Notes: generated from the letters alone by a model not told the origin. 64,000 nt of DNA from Platerodrilus igneus (GCA_036346225.1 JARFIW010001082.1:1178001-1242000); one strand, 5' to 3'; shown: positions 32,121 through 45,460, counted from the first letter of the stretch. Numbers and translations: made by a program.

Positions 32121-34250
32121 TACTTCTTACACTAATTAATGCTTTTCTTCAGTTGATAGATAAGTTGTTGTTGTTAAACTCAGGTGTGTTACACAATTTC
32201 TATAAATTGATTAGAATGTAGTTTTAATACTGACCGATAGATATTTGATCGATTACATAAATATTACGAACTAAACTGTTTGTGCAACAAAAAATACTTG
32301 CACCTTATAAACATTTTAAAATCAGTATTAATTTTAAAAATACAATAGGTTGAGAAACATACAGAATCTTAAGTAAACTTACCTTAAAATTGCTGGCTAA
32401 GTAGAGTTTGTCATAAACCTCAAAGTCGGGATTACTGTTCGATTTTAATTGCAATGGACGACTTTTATGACTGTTCTCCATTTTCACCTTCAGATGTTAT
32501 AAAGGACACTTTCAGTACACGTTTTTAAAACAATTCCAAGCACTCTTTAAGTCAAATACATACTGAGAGTTCAACTTACGACCTTTGTATTTTCGTTCTG
32601 TAATTAAATAAGCTCGCTCTGATATTCAAACGATTTGTAAGCATTTGCAAGGGTAGTGTACGTAATGCATAAATATTCTATAGATATCAGTATTAATTAT
32701 TTGGAAGTACGATTTTCAACAATTAATAAAATGAAAATCTGTTTCAGAATTTTGTTATATACTATATGCCTGTTCTTTATTGCTAAGTAAGCACGCCCTT
32801 TAATTATGGTTCAATGGTCGTAGTTCTAACCAATAATAGGACATCAAACTGGGCTTAAGCATGTGTACAGAACGTCCAGTGCACCCAGTGGTATATCCAA
32901 AGGTCGACATATCACCACTTTGCCACAAGTGTATGTTTCGCTTTCATAATTTAATTTAAAACAAAAGATTAATACATACAATAGCAATTTTTTAGTTTTT
33001 TTACATATTTATGCCTACACATAAAAAGAACATTATATTATCTTGAATTATTTAAACAATTTTTTTTAATTCCTTGCGTCTTATCGTAAAAACGTCCATC
33101 GCCTCGACGTCTTTTCCTGTCAAATTATGTTGATTTTTCTGTCTATTCTTGCACAAATGCTAACATATTAATGTCATTGCAAAGTAAATTCGCACCTGCA
33201 TACCGCAGTGTAATGCAATTTGTAGTTACCTTTGGTATAATAAATATTTCTAAACTATTTGAGTGAAAAGTAAAGTTGCGTTTGTTGTGAATTACTTAAC
33301 TTTATTATTTTTTTAAATTATGGATTAAATTACATAACAATCCATTTTTAAAATGAATTACTATAAAATGAAAATCCTAAGTAACTTAACAGTTTTTTTT
33401 TTATGAAAGAATTTCAATTTTTATGTCTTTGATCTGAAGCATTTTTATTTTACTAATCCATAAAGTTTTAATTTTGATAATTATTGGTATATTACTCTGC
33501 ATATTTGTGAAAAGCAAATTTTGTTTTCATATCCAAATGTTCCAAGTTAGCATTCGTTAGTCTTTTCTTTAGAATGGTAAAGCATTAAAAGATCACTTTG
33601 AAAATTAATACTAGAAATAGAAAGTCGTTTGGCTATAAAACACATATTCATATCTAATTATATCTGGTATAATCAAGCTCGCATGTGCCGCGCTAGGCAT
33701 TCGTTTCAAGACATTGTTTTTCCCATAATTAAAATTAGTCGTATTTGAACAACAACGTATGCACCATGTCTAAAAGTATGCAAGTTTAAATGCGACCTCA
33801 GGATTGCTCTTTAAAACTATTTGTGTTTCAGTTCTCGTGGCTTATGTGACGAAAAAGACAGCATGCACAACATTTATTTTATGGATAATTCTTTAAATTC
33901 TACAATATGGAAGTTTTTAAATAACACGTTTGATGAATATGGATTGTTGCGGTTTCTTTCGTAGTTGATCCCAGGACAACAGCTGTTCATGTAGGAGCCA
34001 TTTTGTTGGTATGGTCATTGTCAATTGTGGAACGCATTAAGTGACGTGGCATAAAATGAAATAGTAGCCGGGATGACAAAAAGTAAACAAAAGGGTGTAG
34101 TATTGTGGAGATTGTTTTTTATTGATATAAATGTCAGAAAAAGATAAGATATTTGAAAGCGTTCCGCGTTTTGTAAAAGTAAAATCTGTCAGTGTTCTAC
34201 AACGTTAAATAAAGTTTATATGATACATCAATCACGTTGCACTATTACTA
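32121..34250. other. No recognised gene; right end probably copia LTR
   Basis: AT-rich and without a convincing open frame. The last few hundred bases before 34253 should contain the copia 5' LTR because a primer site follows, but the LTR start cannot be set without its partner. Confidence 0.45.
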
Positions 34251-34252
34251 AA

Positions 34253-34266
34253 GGTTATGGGCCCAG
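34253..34266 (+). promoter_or_regulatory. Copia-type primer binding site (half initiator tRNA-Met)
   Basis: GGTTATGGGCCCAG is complementary to the anticodon-stem region of initiator tRNA-Met. Drosophila copia uses the same internal tRNA fragment as primer. Gag-like coding sequence begins about 40 bases downstream. Confidence 0.75.
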
Positions 34267-34284
34267 AGTGCTAAACACGAAGCA

Positions 34285-35070
34285 GAAAAGACGAAAATCG
34301 GAAGATATGGATGCTTTCATCGATAAATTGGAAAAGAGAACTATTTATCTTGGTCCCTATGGAGAAAAGTGTACTAGTAACAAATGGCCTGAGTGACGCT
34401 ATCAAGAGTGGGTTCAATACCAATGACGACGAAAAGAAAACGAACATTGACAAAAAATGTTTAGCTTTAATCATGTTGAACATAGACGACAGAAACTTAA
34501 ACTTAGTAGAAGATTGTAAAACGTCCAAAGAAATGTGGGTGAAATTAGAGACGTCACACACCAAACTAAACAGCTGCCACACGATATTGATGCTGAAAAG
34601 TTACGTGAACGACAGAAAACAACCAAACGAAAAGTTTACGATTATTTTCACAATAAAAACGAACTCAGAAAGAAACTCAACAAGTATGGTATTGCAATAG
34701 ATGAGAAAATGGGCATAGGAGTCATACTTATAGGATTACCAAACGAATACGAAGCCGTTATACGCACGGTAGACATAAACGACGCGAGCCTCAAACTAGA
34801 GCACATACGAACGAGGTTAAATGACGAAGAGAGGCTAATAAACTCTAAAGAAAATACTACGGGATTTGTAAACGTATGTCTATTCAAAAATAAACGTTAA
34901 ACATCGACAAAAAGATCAGAGAACGTCATCGAGCGCGCAAAATGCCACAGCTAACAGAAACAAAATCGCATCGTCAAACGAGCGAAAAACGAAGTGTTTT
35001 AGCTGCAACACATACGGGTATCACATAGGAAAGGACTGTCCGAAATATTGCGACCACATCTACGACCACA
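34285..35070 (+). pseudogene. Copia-type Gag with zinc knuckle, broken
   Basis: Plus-strand fragments in several frames: SVLVTNGLSDAI and CLALIMLNIDDRNL, then EDCKTSKEMWVKLE (about 34510-34550), then a frame change to GIGVILIGLPNEYEAVIRTV. This is the UBN2-type Gag of Ty1/copia elements. A CCHC knuckle (CFSCNTYGYHIGKDC) lies at about 35000-35045, with one extra residue before the His. It would package RNA. Confidence 0.75.
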
Positions 35071-35109
35071 GAGTGTTAAGAAGCTGGGTATTCAAAAAGA
35101 AACACAGTT

Positions 35110-35690
35110 AAGCTGGGCAAACGATCAAGTACAGGGTACGACTGGTTGTATTGGGAAACAAACAAATACAGAACATTGATTACGATAAAACGTTCGCACC
35201 AGTTGTAACGAGGAAAACTATACGGACATTATTGGCGTTGAGTGTAAAAAATAATTAGCACATCGAACATGTTGACGTAAACTGCGTGTATTTAAATGCA
35301 GAAATTGGAAGCGACGTGTATATGGAGATACCAGAAGGTCTGGAAACCACGCATGAGCCGCGAGGAAAATACGTGTGCAAACTAAAAAGGATTATACGGG
35401 CTGCATGAATCTGGTCTGTTATGGAACAAAAAGCTAAATGAATTTTTGATAAGTCAAAACATGATACGATGTCGGTCGGACAACTGCGTGTACTATAACA
35501 AAGGCCGAAATTTGATCATGTCCGTGTACGTAGACGACATAACCCTACATGAAGAAAAAGGCGAAATCTCGAAGATAAAAGCAAGTTTGACGCGAAATTC
35601 AAAATTAAGGACCTGGGAAGCGGCAAAGTATGAGAGGCACAATTATCCAAAAGACCTAAAATGGGAATTCCCAAAATATCTACTTTAAGG
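35110..35690 (+). pseudogene. Copia-type reverse transcriptase fragment
   Basis: RLVVLGNKQIQNIDYDKTFA and VVTRKTIRTLLALS are followed by EHVDVNCVYLNAEIGSDVYM and, in a shifted frame, NLIMSVYVDDITLHE, which holds the YVDD catalytic pair. It follows directly after the zinc knuckle, so protease and integrase have been lost by an internal deletion. A stop in the early part and at least two frameshifts are present. No 3' LTR was found, so the element is truncated at about 35690. Confidence 0.8.
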
Positions 35691-35699
35691 TAGGGACGT

Positions 35700-36110
35700 T
35701 TATCACCAATAACGCGTGCTAAAACAAAATCAAGTTTGGTTTGAAGAGTGGAATTCGAATTTATTCCGAAACTTGTCTGAGTTTGCGAGAGAATCGATGG
35801 TGTTCCAACGGATTTAGGGCAAGTTCTACTTGTGAAATTCGGAATACCACATTTAAAGCATTATAATTTTTTTGGTTGACTATAAAAATGGGCTTTATGT
35901 CATTCTTTATTACAATTCCAGTCCCTAATGAAATTTAACATAAGATAGCTGAAATTTTTAACTGTCTGAACTAGTGACCATTGTTCAGAACTTTTTTAAA
36001 AGTTTCCTGTTGAAATAATAAAAAATCTTTAGAATTAAAATTATTAAAAACAGCGTTGTTTAAATCATCATCGACGCAGGTTAAACAACTTTTCCTTGAG
36101 AGTTTGTGGT
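35700..36110. other. No recognised gene
   Basis: Unassigned sequence between the copia remnant and the minus-strand gag. It may include the degraded end of either. Confidence 0.4.
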
Positions 36111-36113
36111 AAA

Positions 36114-36950
36114 CTAAACTATAGACTCCAAAAGAAATTGATAATAATTAGAAAGGGATCGACGAAATTGTTTTGTTCTAATGTAAGATTCTTCAATAAC
36201 TTGACAAAGTTTAGTTAATTTGTAAACATTAGTAATTGTTTGTAATGCAAGTTGAGACTGAAACAAAGGTAATATATTACGTTTAATTATTGCCACACGA
36301 GATTCTGCAGGGGGAAGACTTCTTAACCTTTTAAATAAATTTTCCATAACAGAAATAATAATAATCACTATTTCGTCTACACCTTGTGTACGCGAACGTA
36401 TTTCATCTTGTAGGGCAAGTTCATAATCGTAAGGCAAGAAAGCAGAACGCAAATTACATTCAAGTTCCTCCCACGAATTTATAAAAGGTTTAACTGCTCT
36501 GTACCAAATAAGAGCTGGACCACGAAATAACTCGAAAACGGAAGCAAACAAAACATCTTTCAAGACACCGCGCGACTCATAAAGTTCATGTAAGCATTGC
36601 AAAAAATCATTAACACTTTATACGCCATCATAACTAATGCTCCAATTATGCACCACTAGAAAATATTGATAATTTTTCTGTTTATTTTATCAACACAACA
36701 TAATTGTGTTTACGTCCGTCAGTAAAAGATACATTTCTAGAACTAGGCTTTTCGGTCTTAATTTCTGTTGCAATGTTAAAATTTTGCGTAAGCACAGGTA
36801 ATAACAAATTTGGTTGGTCTATAGTACCAACATCGTTTAAAGTCATATCGATTAAAGAAAGTTGCTCTGGTTGGAGCCTAGTTCTCGCCAGTTCCATATT
36901 GTTTTGTACACTATCCATTAACGATTGCGTTCGTAATTAATTCGGTTTGT
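36114..36950 (-). pseudogene. Ty3/Gypsy-type Gag, minus strand
   Basis: Minus strand. An N-terminal piece at 36682-36918 is followed by a capsid-like piece at 36114-36602 containing LFRGPALIWYRAVKPFINSW, LPYDYELALQDEIRSRTQG and MENLFKRLRSLPP. This is the retrotransposon gag domain of arthropod Gypsy elements. The two parts are separated by a stop/frameshift around 36610-36680. No protease or polymerase follows on the left, so only the 5' part of the element remains. Confidence 0.75.
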
Positions 36951-37348
36951 TGTTCATCTGTTTCTAAAATTCATATATGTCTATATTCTACTATTCGCTT
37001 TATCAAAGTTTTCAACATCATCTACTAAAATTATTCAGTTTAGCTGTGCAAACTGAACTTCTTTTCCGGATAAAAAATTCAAATCAGAATTTGAAATAAA
37101 TGTACAAGTTACATTAGGTTTTACTAAATCTTTGAGTAATTTTCTCCTTGTATCAACAGTAGCATTTTCAAGTCTTATACCTCTAATAGATAATTCATAA
37201 GTAAGCTCATCCCCTAGTAAACCATAAATATCTACGTTAACTTACAAACTCTTCAAATATCTCTACAACAATTTCTAAAGCTAAAAGCAATTAAATGCAC
37301 TAGCTCTCCACAATGATAAGGGGGGAAAATCATAAACATATACGGCCA

Positions 37349-37366
37349 GTCACGTTGGGGTCGCCA
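37349..37366 (-). promoter_or_regulatory. Candidate primer binding site of the minus-strand Gypsy element
   Basis: On the minus strand this reads TGGCGACCCCAACGTGAC, which starts TGG as required for pairing to a tRNA CCA end and lies about 400 bases upstream of the gag. The LTR should extend rightwards from 37367; its outer end was not determined (a TGTCAACAAT motif near 38300 is one possibility). Confidence 0.5.
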
Positions 37367-39850
37367 ATTATTTGCAACCTTCCCTGCTCACTTATTGGGT
37401 AACCATACGGAAGGGGTACAAATATAACACGACGTTACATTAAACACAAAACGGAAGAAATTCTAACGTGCAAGATTCGACCAGACCGCGGAAACTATAA
37501 GGGCGTCTACCCAAGACTTGGTCAACGGTGAGTGGGACGGGTTCCCGAAGAAATTGGCAACACTAAACACCTGAGTTGTAGCCAAAACTATAAAGCGCCA
37601 TCCAATTAAATTTACCTGAATCCCCGCTAATAAATTGGAATATTATCACTCTGAAAACGGTATCCAACCTCATATACAAATGACATTAAAATGCACTAAC
37701 AAACACAACCAAATCAATATCCTAAAAAATCACCACTATAATTAACACATTAAATAACACGATATAACAAAAAAATAGTATCACACAATGTCAGTATATA
37801 AATTACATAAACCTGTAAATATTCACATTGATCAATACTTCTTAATCATATCTTAAACAATATTTCATACTAATATGGATCCATATTTTAACATGTTATT
37901 TCTCAATATTATTTGTCAAACAAAACACTTTCAAATTGATATTGTACTGTAATATAGTTCATTACCAATATTAAAATACTGCTTTATAGAATTTAAAAAT
38001 AAAAACTAAGTTTGGGTGCTACATAAAAGTTGTATTTAGAAGTATTAAAAATTATTGTTACTTAGTTCGACAACTCTGCCGGAATAGTTGTCAATAATAT
38101 TCAAAGTTATCTATTGGAACAAATGTCAACATTTGGCAAATGCGCAGTCGTCGACAGTTGAACGGAACTGAACTGAAAATTTACTGAAACAGTCAACGTC
38201 AGTGACCACGTTACATGACTTTTACTAATCGTATCTTTTTGTGCAAAGAATTAAACAAAGAGAAATAGCTACGAACCACTTCAGCTACACTTAATTGTTG
38301 ACAGGATGGTGCTTTGTCATGTCCACCAATTAAGATTGAATGAATTCAACATAATCAGCTACAGAACTTCTGTATCAGCTGTTCTTGAAACAACGACTTT
38401 TGACTACTACACAATTCTTCACTTGATGTTGGCGCAACAACCAGAAGCAACCACAACCACAATTACTACTACGACTAACACTACCGATAATACTACCAAT
38501 AACACTACCAGTAACACTACTAGCTCTATAAAGAACAAACCTATTAACTGCGCAAATATACGACTCAAATAGAGAATATACATATATACAATGAATTACA
38601 TGCCTGGCAACGACTCCAATAACATGTGTAGATAGCTTGAACGCGTTTGATTACCTACCAAGATTTTATAATATGTGCTTTTTAAATAGATTTACACCAA
38701 TAAATAATTACGTATCTGGTCTCCTAAATCCTATACAATATAGGTTAACTGAAGTAATTACAAATAACTACCAACTAACACCAAAATGCTTCAATAAAAG
38801 TTCTAGATAGCAAAATCCCAAAATGGAGTGCTAATCAATGCACGGCCGCCAGATCCAAATGAGAACCAAAGAATAATAGGTCGGAAATGAACCCGCCTTG
38901 ACAAGTCTTATCGCACATACAACTAACAAATCAAAATTGAGCATTTTCTGAAAATCTTTGAAACCCAATAAAATAAATCCACGACACCACGTCAATTATA
39001 GTCCTTGTTGCCATATCTAAATCGATTACTAACAAATACATATTATTAAACGATTTTCCAATATTAAGATCTAACCAATAAAATTGGAAATATTCTTACA
39101 AATGCTAAATTTATCTCAAAGCTTCAAAATTATGCCAACGTTAACGACCTACGACAAAATTTAATAGAAATTGAGAGGACAAATGGAAATAAGTCGTAAC
39201 AGAAATTTAGAACGCTACAATATATCCACTTTAATAATAACATTTCTTTGAAGAATGCAAGAAATATTCACTTTCTTTAGTAAGTCTACGTACAGATTGT
39301 AATATCTGATTGAAAAACTTGGCATACATCTTAAGGGACATTGTAATATAGGGTTGTCTTCCAGAAAAGTTCTGTTGCTCCTCTCAAAAATAAAACTGTA
39401 GTTGTTTTCTTAAGGAATTATCAAATGCAACTGGAATTGTGACAGTTTCTTGAACCTGAACTATTATGAGACAAATTGTTTTCAATTTCTTTACCTTTTA
39501 TAAATGTGGAATAGGGGTATTCCCAGCATCGATAAAATAAACGAATATGTTCAAAGTTAGATTGTTTCGCTCGATGTAGCGTTCAAACTGCTACAAGATC
39601 TTACCAATTCAATGCAGATAATACGTGATGTACGTATAGTTTCGGCTTTTAGTTATGAAATACAAACCTCTGAAGTAATGGATATAACACACAATCTTCC
39701 CGAAAAAATAAAAGATTTTAAGATCTAGATTGGCAAAATGGTGATGGCTATATTTTTACCACTGAGCAAGACTTCAAACGAGAAGTTAATACCGTGTATG
39801 ACCAGCTGATGATGGAAATGAAGAAATGATATCACAAAATATAAAACTAT
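37367..39850. other. No recognised gene; left part possibly Gypsy LTR
   Basis: The open frame at 38306-38572 is rich in Thr/Asn because of an imperfect ACT-type trinucleotide repeat at 38440-38525 and is unlikely to be a gene. Nothing else was identified. Confidence 0.4.
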
Positions 39851-39879
39851 TGAAAGTGTTTCGTCAGATTTTAGTTTTT

Positions 39880-40190
39880 TATTGCGCTGCTGATTTTGGG
39901 CTCAGCATTGCAAGTATGTAAATGTTGAAGCGGTAGTTAATAAAATCGAATGTTTCAAAACCCAAGCTGTAGAACTTATTGAAAATATAGAGTCTGCTAC
40001 CCAATTTAACTTATTACAGTGTATGTGAAGATACTTCTTACTTGTCACTGTGGTGTCATGCGAGCGCGGTTTTAGTAAGTTAAACCAAGAAGAAAAACAT
40101 TTTCTACAAACCCTAGTATTCTATCCATTAAAGAAAAAGTGGCGGAAAATATAGGCTTTAACGACATAATAACACAATACGCCTTATAAA
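39880..40190 (+). pseudogene. hAT transposase C-terminal remnant
   Basis: Plus-strand translation with stops gives ELIENIESATQFNLLQ, then VTVVSCERGFSKLNQ, the dimerisation-region signature of hAT transposases, followed by a decayed tail. No terminal repeats or duplications were found. The sequence differs from the ZMYM1-like hAT at 21276-25057. Confidence 0.55.
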
Positions 40191-41673
40191 AAGCTAAAAA
40201 AGTTAAATTATAGATTATAAATTTCAAAATTAGAGTTGCTCATGTTTAACTGTGTAAATGTTATGATTTCTATTTAGTTGTGTAAGTCATAGATGTATAA
40301 ATAAATATTGCGCTCATTATATTAAGACTAAGTTACATTGCATTCAAACAATAATACAGAAGCTACGCGATCACGGGATGCGACTGGTTTTATGTTATTA
40401 CCCAGACGCAAACATCATAAGAGAGTCATTTTGTTAAATAGATTTTGCAAGATCCTTTCGCACCTGCACTACATATAGCTTTGATACAACTACAGAATTT
40501 TATAAAAATCAGTGGATACAAAATAGTTTCTGCATTGGAATTTAGTATGAATATTTCGCTAAATAAATATCACTAACAGTACTTTTAGCAACTATGGATA
40601 GGAAGAACTCTGTCGTTCGTGTATTCTTCATTTGAAGCAGTTGGATTGTGGAGTCGGCAAAACGTTGTTTAATTTTAGTTAACTCGAACAAAAAGTTTTC
40701 GATATTGCTATAGAGATTAGCAATCAACGCGGCATTTATTAAGGTTGTGCTAATTTGTACAATTCTAATATCAGTGAATTGAATTTATAACATTCTTTCG
40801 AAATATTTATTATTGTATTTCGGTTTAATAGATTTTGTATTGGTAAATCCCATCAATACGGTTAGAGCTACTTTCTTTAAAAAATATATAATTTTCAGCT
40901 TACATGCACTCCTTATCTAGGGATTATTTTTGTAATCTTACATTGTTCACACTCAAAGGTTGTCAAATTCATTAGGATGCTTTTAAGGGTTAAACAAACA
41001 ATTATGTATACATTAGATAGAGAAAAATAACAAAAATAATTTCAATTTGCCGTTTTAATTTATTTTTCGAAATCTGCCGAAGATTTGGTTTTCTTTGTCA
41101 AGGGAAGATATTTTTGTGACGCACTTGATCAAGACCATTTAAAGAGATATCATGCAGACTTGGGTAGGTACAGTTAACCTCTGAATTATTAGGTATCGAA
41201 CTGACTAATGTGATTAGTCAATAGAGTTCGGAATTACATGCTACCAGTTTGATGAATTTTACTGTTAAAAAAATTGTTTCTTTCAGTAGACAACTTCATG
41301 TTGTAAGAGGCATGCTAATTAACAACACAAAACTTTTTAAAGAAGCCCCAGGGGTTTCAGTAAGATCTGGTTAAATGAATCGAGTCCAGGTGATAATTGA
41401 TTTAAGTGTTTCCAAAGGGTGTCGAGAGCCAAATGACTTCTCACGTATATTAAATAAAACTTCTGCAATCATCATCCACAGTAACCGTAAATTAATAAAC
41501 AATTTTTTAATTGCATAAACTTATAAACGTACTCATAGTACGTTTTATTATTACTTTTATGATATTAGAAAACAATTTTGTTCGCGGAAAACGCTTTCTA
41601 TTAAGATTAATAATTTTTTAATATATTAGACTTTCGTTTAATGCTGTTTATATATACTTGTGCTTAAAGTGTA

Positions 41674-42543
41674 CAGGGAGTTTATAATAGAACGATTTAA
41701 AATTTTATTTCTACACAGTAAAGTTAAAATAATAGAAACCTATATAGTATTAAAAATGAATCTTCTCAAGTTTTTTTATACCTAACAAAGTTTTAAATGA
41801 GCACCATTTGTTGCACTGGCCACGTCTAAACGATAATCAGTTTCATCTCAGGTATTCAGCAGCATATCAGGCGTGACGGATGCAACAGCTGCAACAATCC
41901 TCTCCCGCAAATGAGCAATGTCACGGATCTTCTCGGAATAAACAGTGTTTGTACATGTCCCCAAAAAAAAAATTTGGGCTCCTTGGTAGCTATGCAATCG
42001 GCCCGGCTACCGATCCACCTGTCAGGGAGACACAACTTAAACGCATCACGGACACGGTAGCTATAGTGAGGTGGCACGCTGTTGAATGACAATCTGGTCT
42101 TTTTTTTAAATTCGATATCATCTATCTGTGGAAAAACGTATAGTTCAAGCATTTCACAATAAATATCCCCAATAATTGTCTTCTCTACGAAGATGAAAAG
42201 TCCTACGATACAAAATAGTTTTGTTAGTGGGTGCATCACCGCCATATTCACGTCGATCATTACGCTGAACTGTGTTCACTGAACTCGATTGAATAAACCA
42301 AATCACACACTGAGTTTTCTGTTGTGGCGTAGCCATGACTGGTGAGTGGCAACTGCCGGCCGGCGGAAGCAGTACCACTCTTTCCCCACCACGCTTGCTC
42401 CAAGGCCACATACTGCGATCGAATATTAGCAAAACAATCTTTACAATATACTGAACTCAAGTTCAAAACGTGAAAAGTAATTACTGGTTTCGTTTTTTAA
42501 TTATGATTTTTTTAAGTCAAAGAGTTCTTTTATAAACTCCCTG
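41674..42543 (-). mobile_element. Internally deleted mariner, 870 bp
   Basis: Flanked by TA at 41672-41673 and 42544-42545. Begins CAGGGAGTTTATAA and ends with its inverse TTATAAACTCCCTG. The minus strand still carries pieces of a transposase. The insertion is confirmed by its absence from copy 1 of the host repeat. Confidence 0.88.
41870..42335 (-). pseudogene. Mariner-type transposase remnants
   Basis: The N-terminal part (MATPQQKTQCVIWFIQSSSV, then QRNDRREYGGDAP, about 42240-42335) is the helix-turn-helix start of a family common in insects. After a deletion, a C-terminal part at 41870-42200 reads EMLELYVFPQIDDIE, SVPPHYSYRVRDAFK and LPDRWIGSRA. The catalytic Asp before PPH is lost (FNSVPPH). 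Not functional. Confidence 0.75.
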
Positions 42544-43140
42544 TATTATATAATAGAGTAAAGAGTTTTAGACGCTGTTTTTTTTACAATTAGTGTGAAG
42601 GTATCAGTTTCCAGATTTGATACATTGAAACATATTGCAATCACCTAGAGGCGTGATTAATAACAGGTAGTTTAACGATGATTTTAGAAATCTTTCATTT
42701 TTTCAGCTAGCAGTTTTATATAGTTACATTGGCATCGTTATCATTACGTATATCTTAGGTTTGTTTTAACTTTAGTATACTTAATTATTTCCCGTGTGAA
42801 TTTCAGGCTAGAATCACTTTCATGTCTTCGAGATTTTGTATTCTTTTGTCTTTCCTTCTGGGAATTTTTCCTAGGAACTCTCACATTTCGAGATTAGGTG
42901 GCGTCCAAGTTAATTACCAATCAAAACTTGCATTTTCCACACAATAGTATTCCGGGATCCTCTCCGAACACTTACAACACCCTTTTCCCGGAATTAGTCG
43001 GCAACCATTCTTGTCTCTACAGTCGAGATTTTCGGGATTTTATCGAAATACAGAATTTTACTGAGGTACTTCACCGAGTTTGTCTGTGGGTTTCCAGTTA
43101 GATTTTCTGAGGCCAAAACTATACGTAACAAATATTAGTA

Positions 43141-44440
43141 ACAATAGACGAAGAATTACCTGAAGATAATATTAAAACCTTTTCAAATATTTTATCAAAT
43201 GTCTCTAAGAGAGAAAGTTTGGAGTCTCGTCATCGCGTTTTGTAGATACAAGTTATTTGAACCGTGATACTAAATAGAGTGTTACCGATAAAAGTGGAAA
43301 AGTAATGCAAGTGTATTATGCGAAAATCTAGAACGCTTAAAGCATCGACAGCGTGGTCTTCGTACTCCATAAAGAGAGTTCTTTAATCGTAAAGATAAAT
43401 ATAAATATTTTGATATATCCTAAACTAATTGCATTTCTGAAACGACATTTGTTTGACTACAAAACAAGGCAGTCTTTTATGTAGGCTAGAAATAGTACAA
43501 GTGGTAACTCCAGACGAAGAATTTTTAATAATGGAGGTAACTAGATTTATTGTATGCTTTGCTAATAAATTTAAAAATTCAAGTTGAATTGATTATGGAA
43601 GTTGCTAGTACTTTACGTCGTGAAGAGTTGAAAATAGTGTTAAATGAAGCTCAGATCGAACGTAGTTTACCTGTTATTAAGATACTGTATTTAAAAAGTT
43701 GCGTACAACATATTTTTCAATACTTGACGGGGTAGCAAACCGCTTTTCGTACTATTAAAAATATTCTTCAGTACGACAAGCAACCGATTTTTCGTAAATT
43801 ATGCAATAAGATGCATTCAATATAAATACGCAGAAGTTCTGCGACCATTCTCCATGATTTTAATGCGCTATAGAGTATCAATGAAATACCACTGCGGATG
43901 GAAGTATAATACAGGATCTAAAGCTTATGTAGAATAGGTCATACATATTAAAATGAAAATGGTAAGAGACACTAGATGCAAACTATTCGACGTTACACTT
44001 TATTTACGTGAAAAAATGTCTTTGGTGATTGATTTTAGAACGATAATTTGTAATAAATCAAGTAACTAGGAACTAGCCAAAAGTCGTTTAAGCCCCTTCT
44101 TACAAAGTGCGATAACTGTTTATCGTGCACATTTAACTTCAGCATTAGGAACTAAATATAGGTTTAAAATCAAATTTAGCATGAATTAGTTTGCGTTCTT
44201 TTCTGCACTAAATCTAAACTTAACTTTTTGTCAGTTGAGCTATGATTTAAATAATTGGAAAATATGAAAGGTCGTTCTATTTTATACAAAAAGCTGCTCT
44301 TATTTAATTTAAATAACCCTATTGGTTTGTGAGTGATTAGCTTCTAAATGGTTCAACGTATTTTGATATTAAAATATTTGTTGTTTTATATTATCAGGTG
44401 GGCCTGGGTCAGCATTTAAGTGTCATTAAATATTAGGTTA
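43141..44440. other. No recognised gene
   Basis: AT-rich. A 61-residue open frame at 43550-43735 matches nothing I know. Confidence 0.45.
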
Positions 44441-44499
44441 TTTTGCACGTTCTGATAGTGTTCACTTATTCAGTGGGATGTGATACGAGTTGTAGTTTT

Positions 44500-45460
44500 A
44501 CTCAATCAAATTTTAGTGCACTAGAAGTGACTCGAATATATTTACAATTGTACCAAAATCGAAGGCAACCCAGTCACGAACTGTTCAGAAATCTTTACAA
44601 CCGTCTGGGCGCGACGGGATCTTTGCATCCTAAGGGTGACAATTGCGCTACAAAAATAATCACCGTCGATCAAAAAGAAGCAGTTTTAATTCGTGTTTCG
44701 GAAAATCCAGATCTGAGAATTTTTTGATTACGTGCGGCACAACTTTAAACTTTGAAGAAAGAGAAACTCGATCCATATCATTATACTCCTGTACAGAATA
44801 TTTTTACCTCGAGATTTACCAACTCGCCCACGATTTACTCAATTTTTGCAAGATGAACAAAGTACAAACTCAAATTTTTTTATAAGGTTCTTTTCACCGG
44901 CGAGGCAACGTTAGTTAGGTGAGGAATATTAATTGGAAAAGCAATTATTTGTGAGATTCCGAAAATCCATATGCTGTAAGAGAAAAACATTTTCAAGATG
45001 AGTTTAAAATAAATATTTGCTGTGATGTAATATATGGTTTTTCATTTGTGTTTTTGAATAGCCGTCGACTATAAATGGGGTGATTTAAACAAGCTTCTAG
45101 GAGATATTCCACTTGCTGTAAGACAAAACTTGTGGTTTATGCATGACTGTGCTTTGCCACTTCCCTTTCTGTTAATGTGCCAGTAAATGAACGAACATTT
45201 TCCTCATTGTTGAATTAGTCGTCGATTGTTTCGCCACCGAGAAGTTCAAATTTAACCCTATAGACTTTACAAGATGGCTACAAAATAGAAGAACAGTTTA
45301 CAGCAAAAAAATTAATTCTATGGAGGAATTGCGACAGAATATACAAGAACCCGCGAATACAATTTGAAAGAATACACAAGTCATGTTTGATAGTCAAAAA
45401 TCATTGAAAAAGCGCATTGTAAAATGTATTGAGGTGGATGATTGACATTTCGAACAGTTA
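44500..45460 (+). pseudogene. Decayed mariner-type transposase
   Basis: Plus strand. ALEVTRIYLQLYQNRRQPSH and RNLYNRLGATGSLHPKGD (44517-44640) match the DNA-binding start of insect mariner-type transposases. Further on, VLFTGEATLVR-like (first catalytic region, Asp changed to Gly), LGDIPLAVRQNLWFMHD with the second catalytic Asp (about 45090-45150), and NEHFPHC are recognisable between stops. A CACCCTGTA motif near 45684 may mark the right end; the left end was not found. Confidence 0.65.

Larger units (their letters stand above)
40785..43140. repeat. Copy 2 of the diverged 1.6-kb repeat, with mariner insertion
   Basis: Collinear with 30475-32120 except for the 870-bp mariner at 41674-42543. 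The mariner therefore inserted after the two copies separated. Confidence 0.72.

Noticed and set aside
38306..38572. Thr/Asn-rich open frame
   Set aside because: Driven by an imperfect trinucleotide repeat; no start context or homology recognised.
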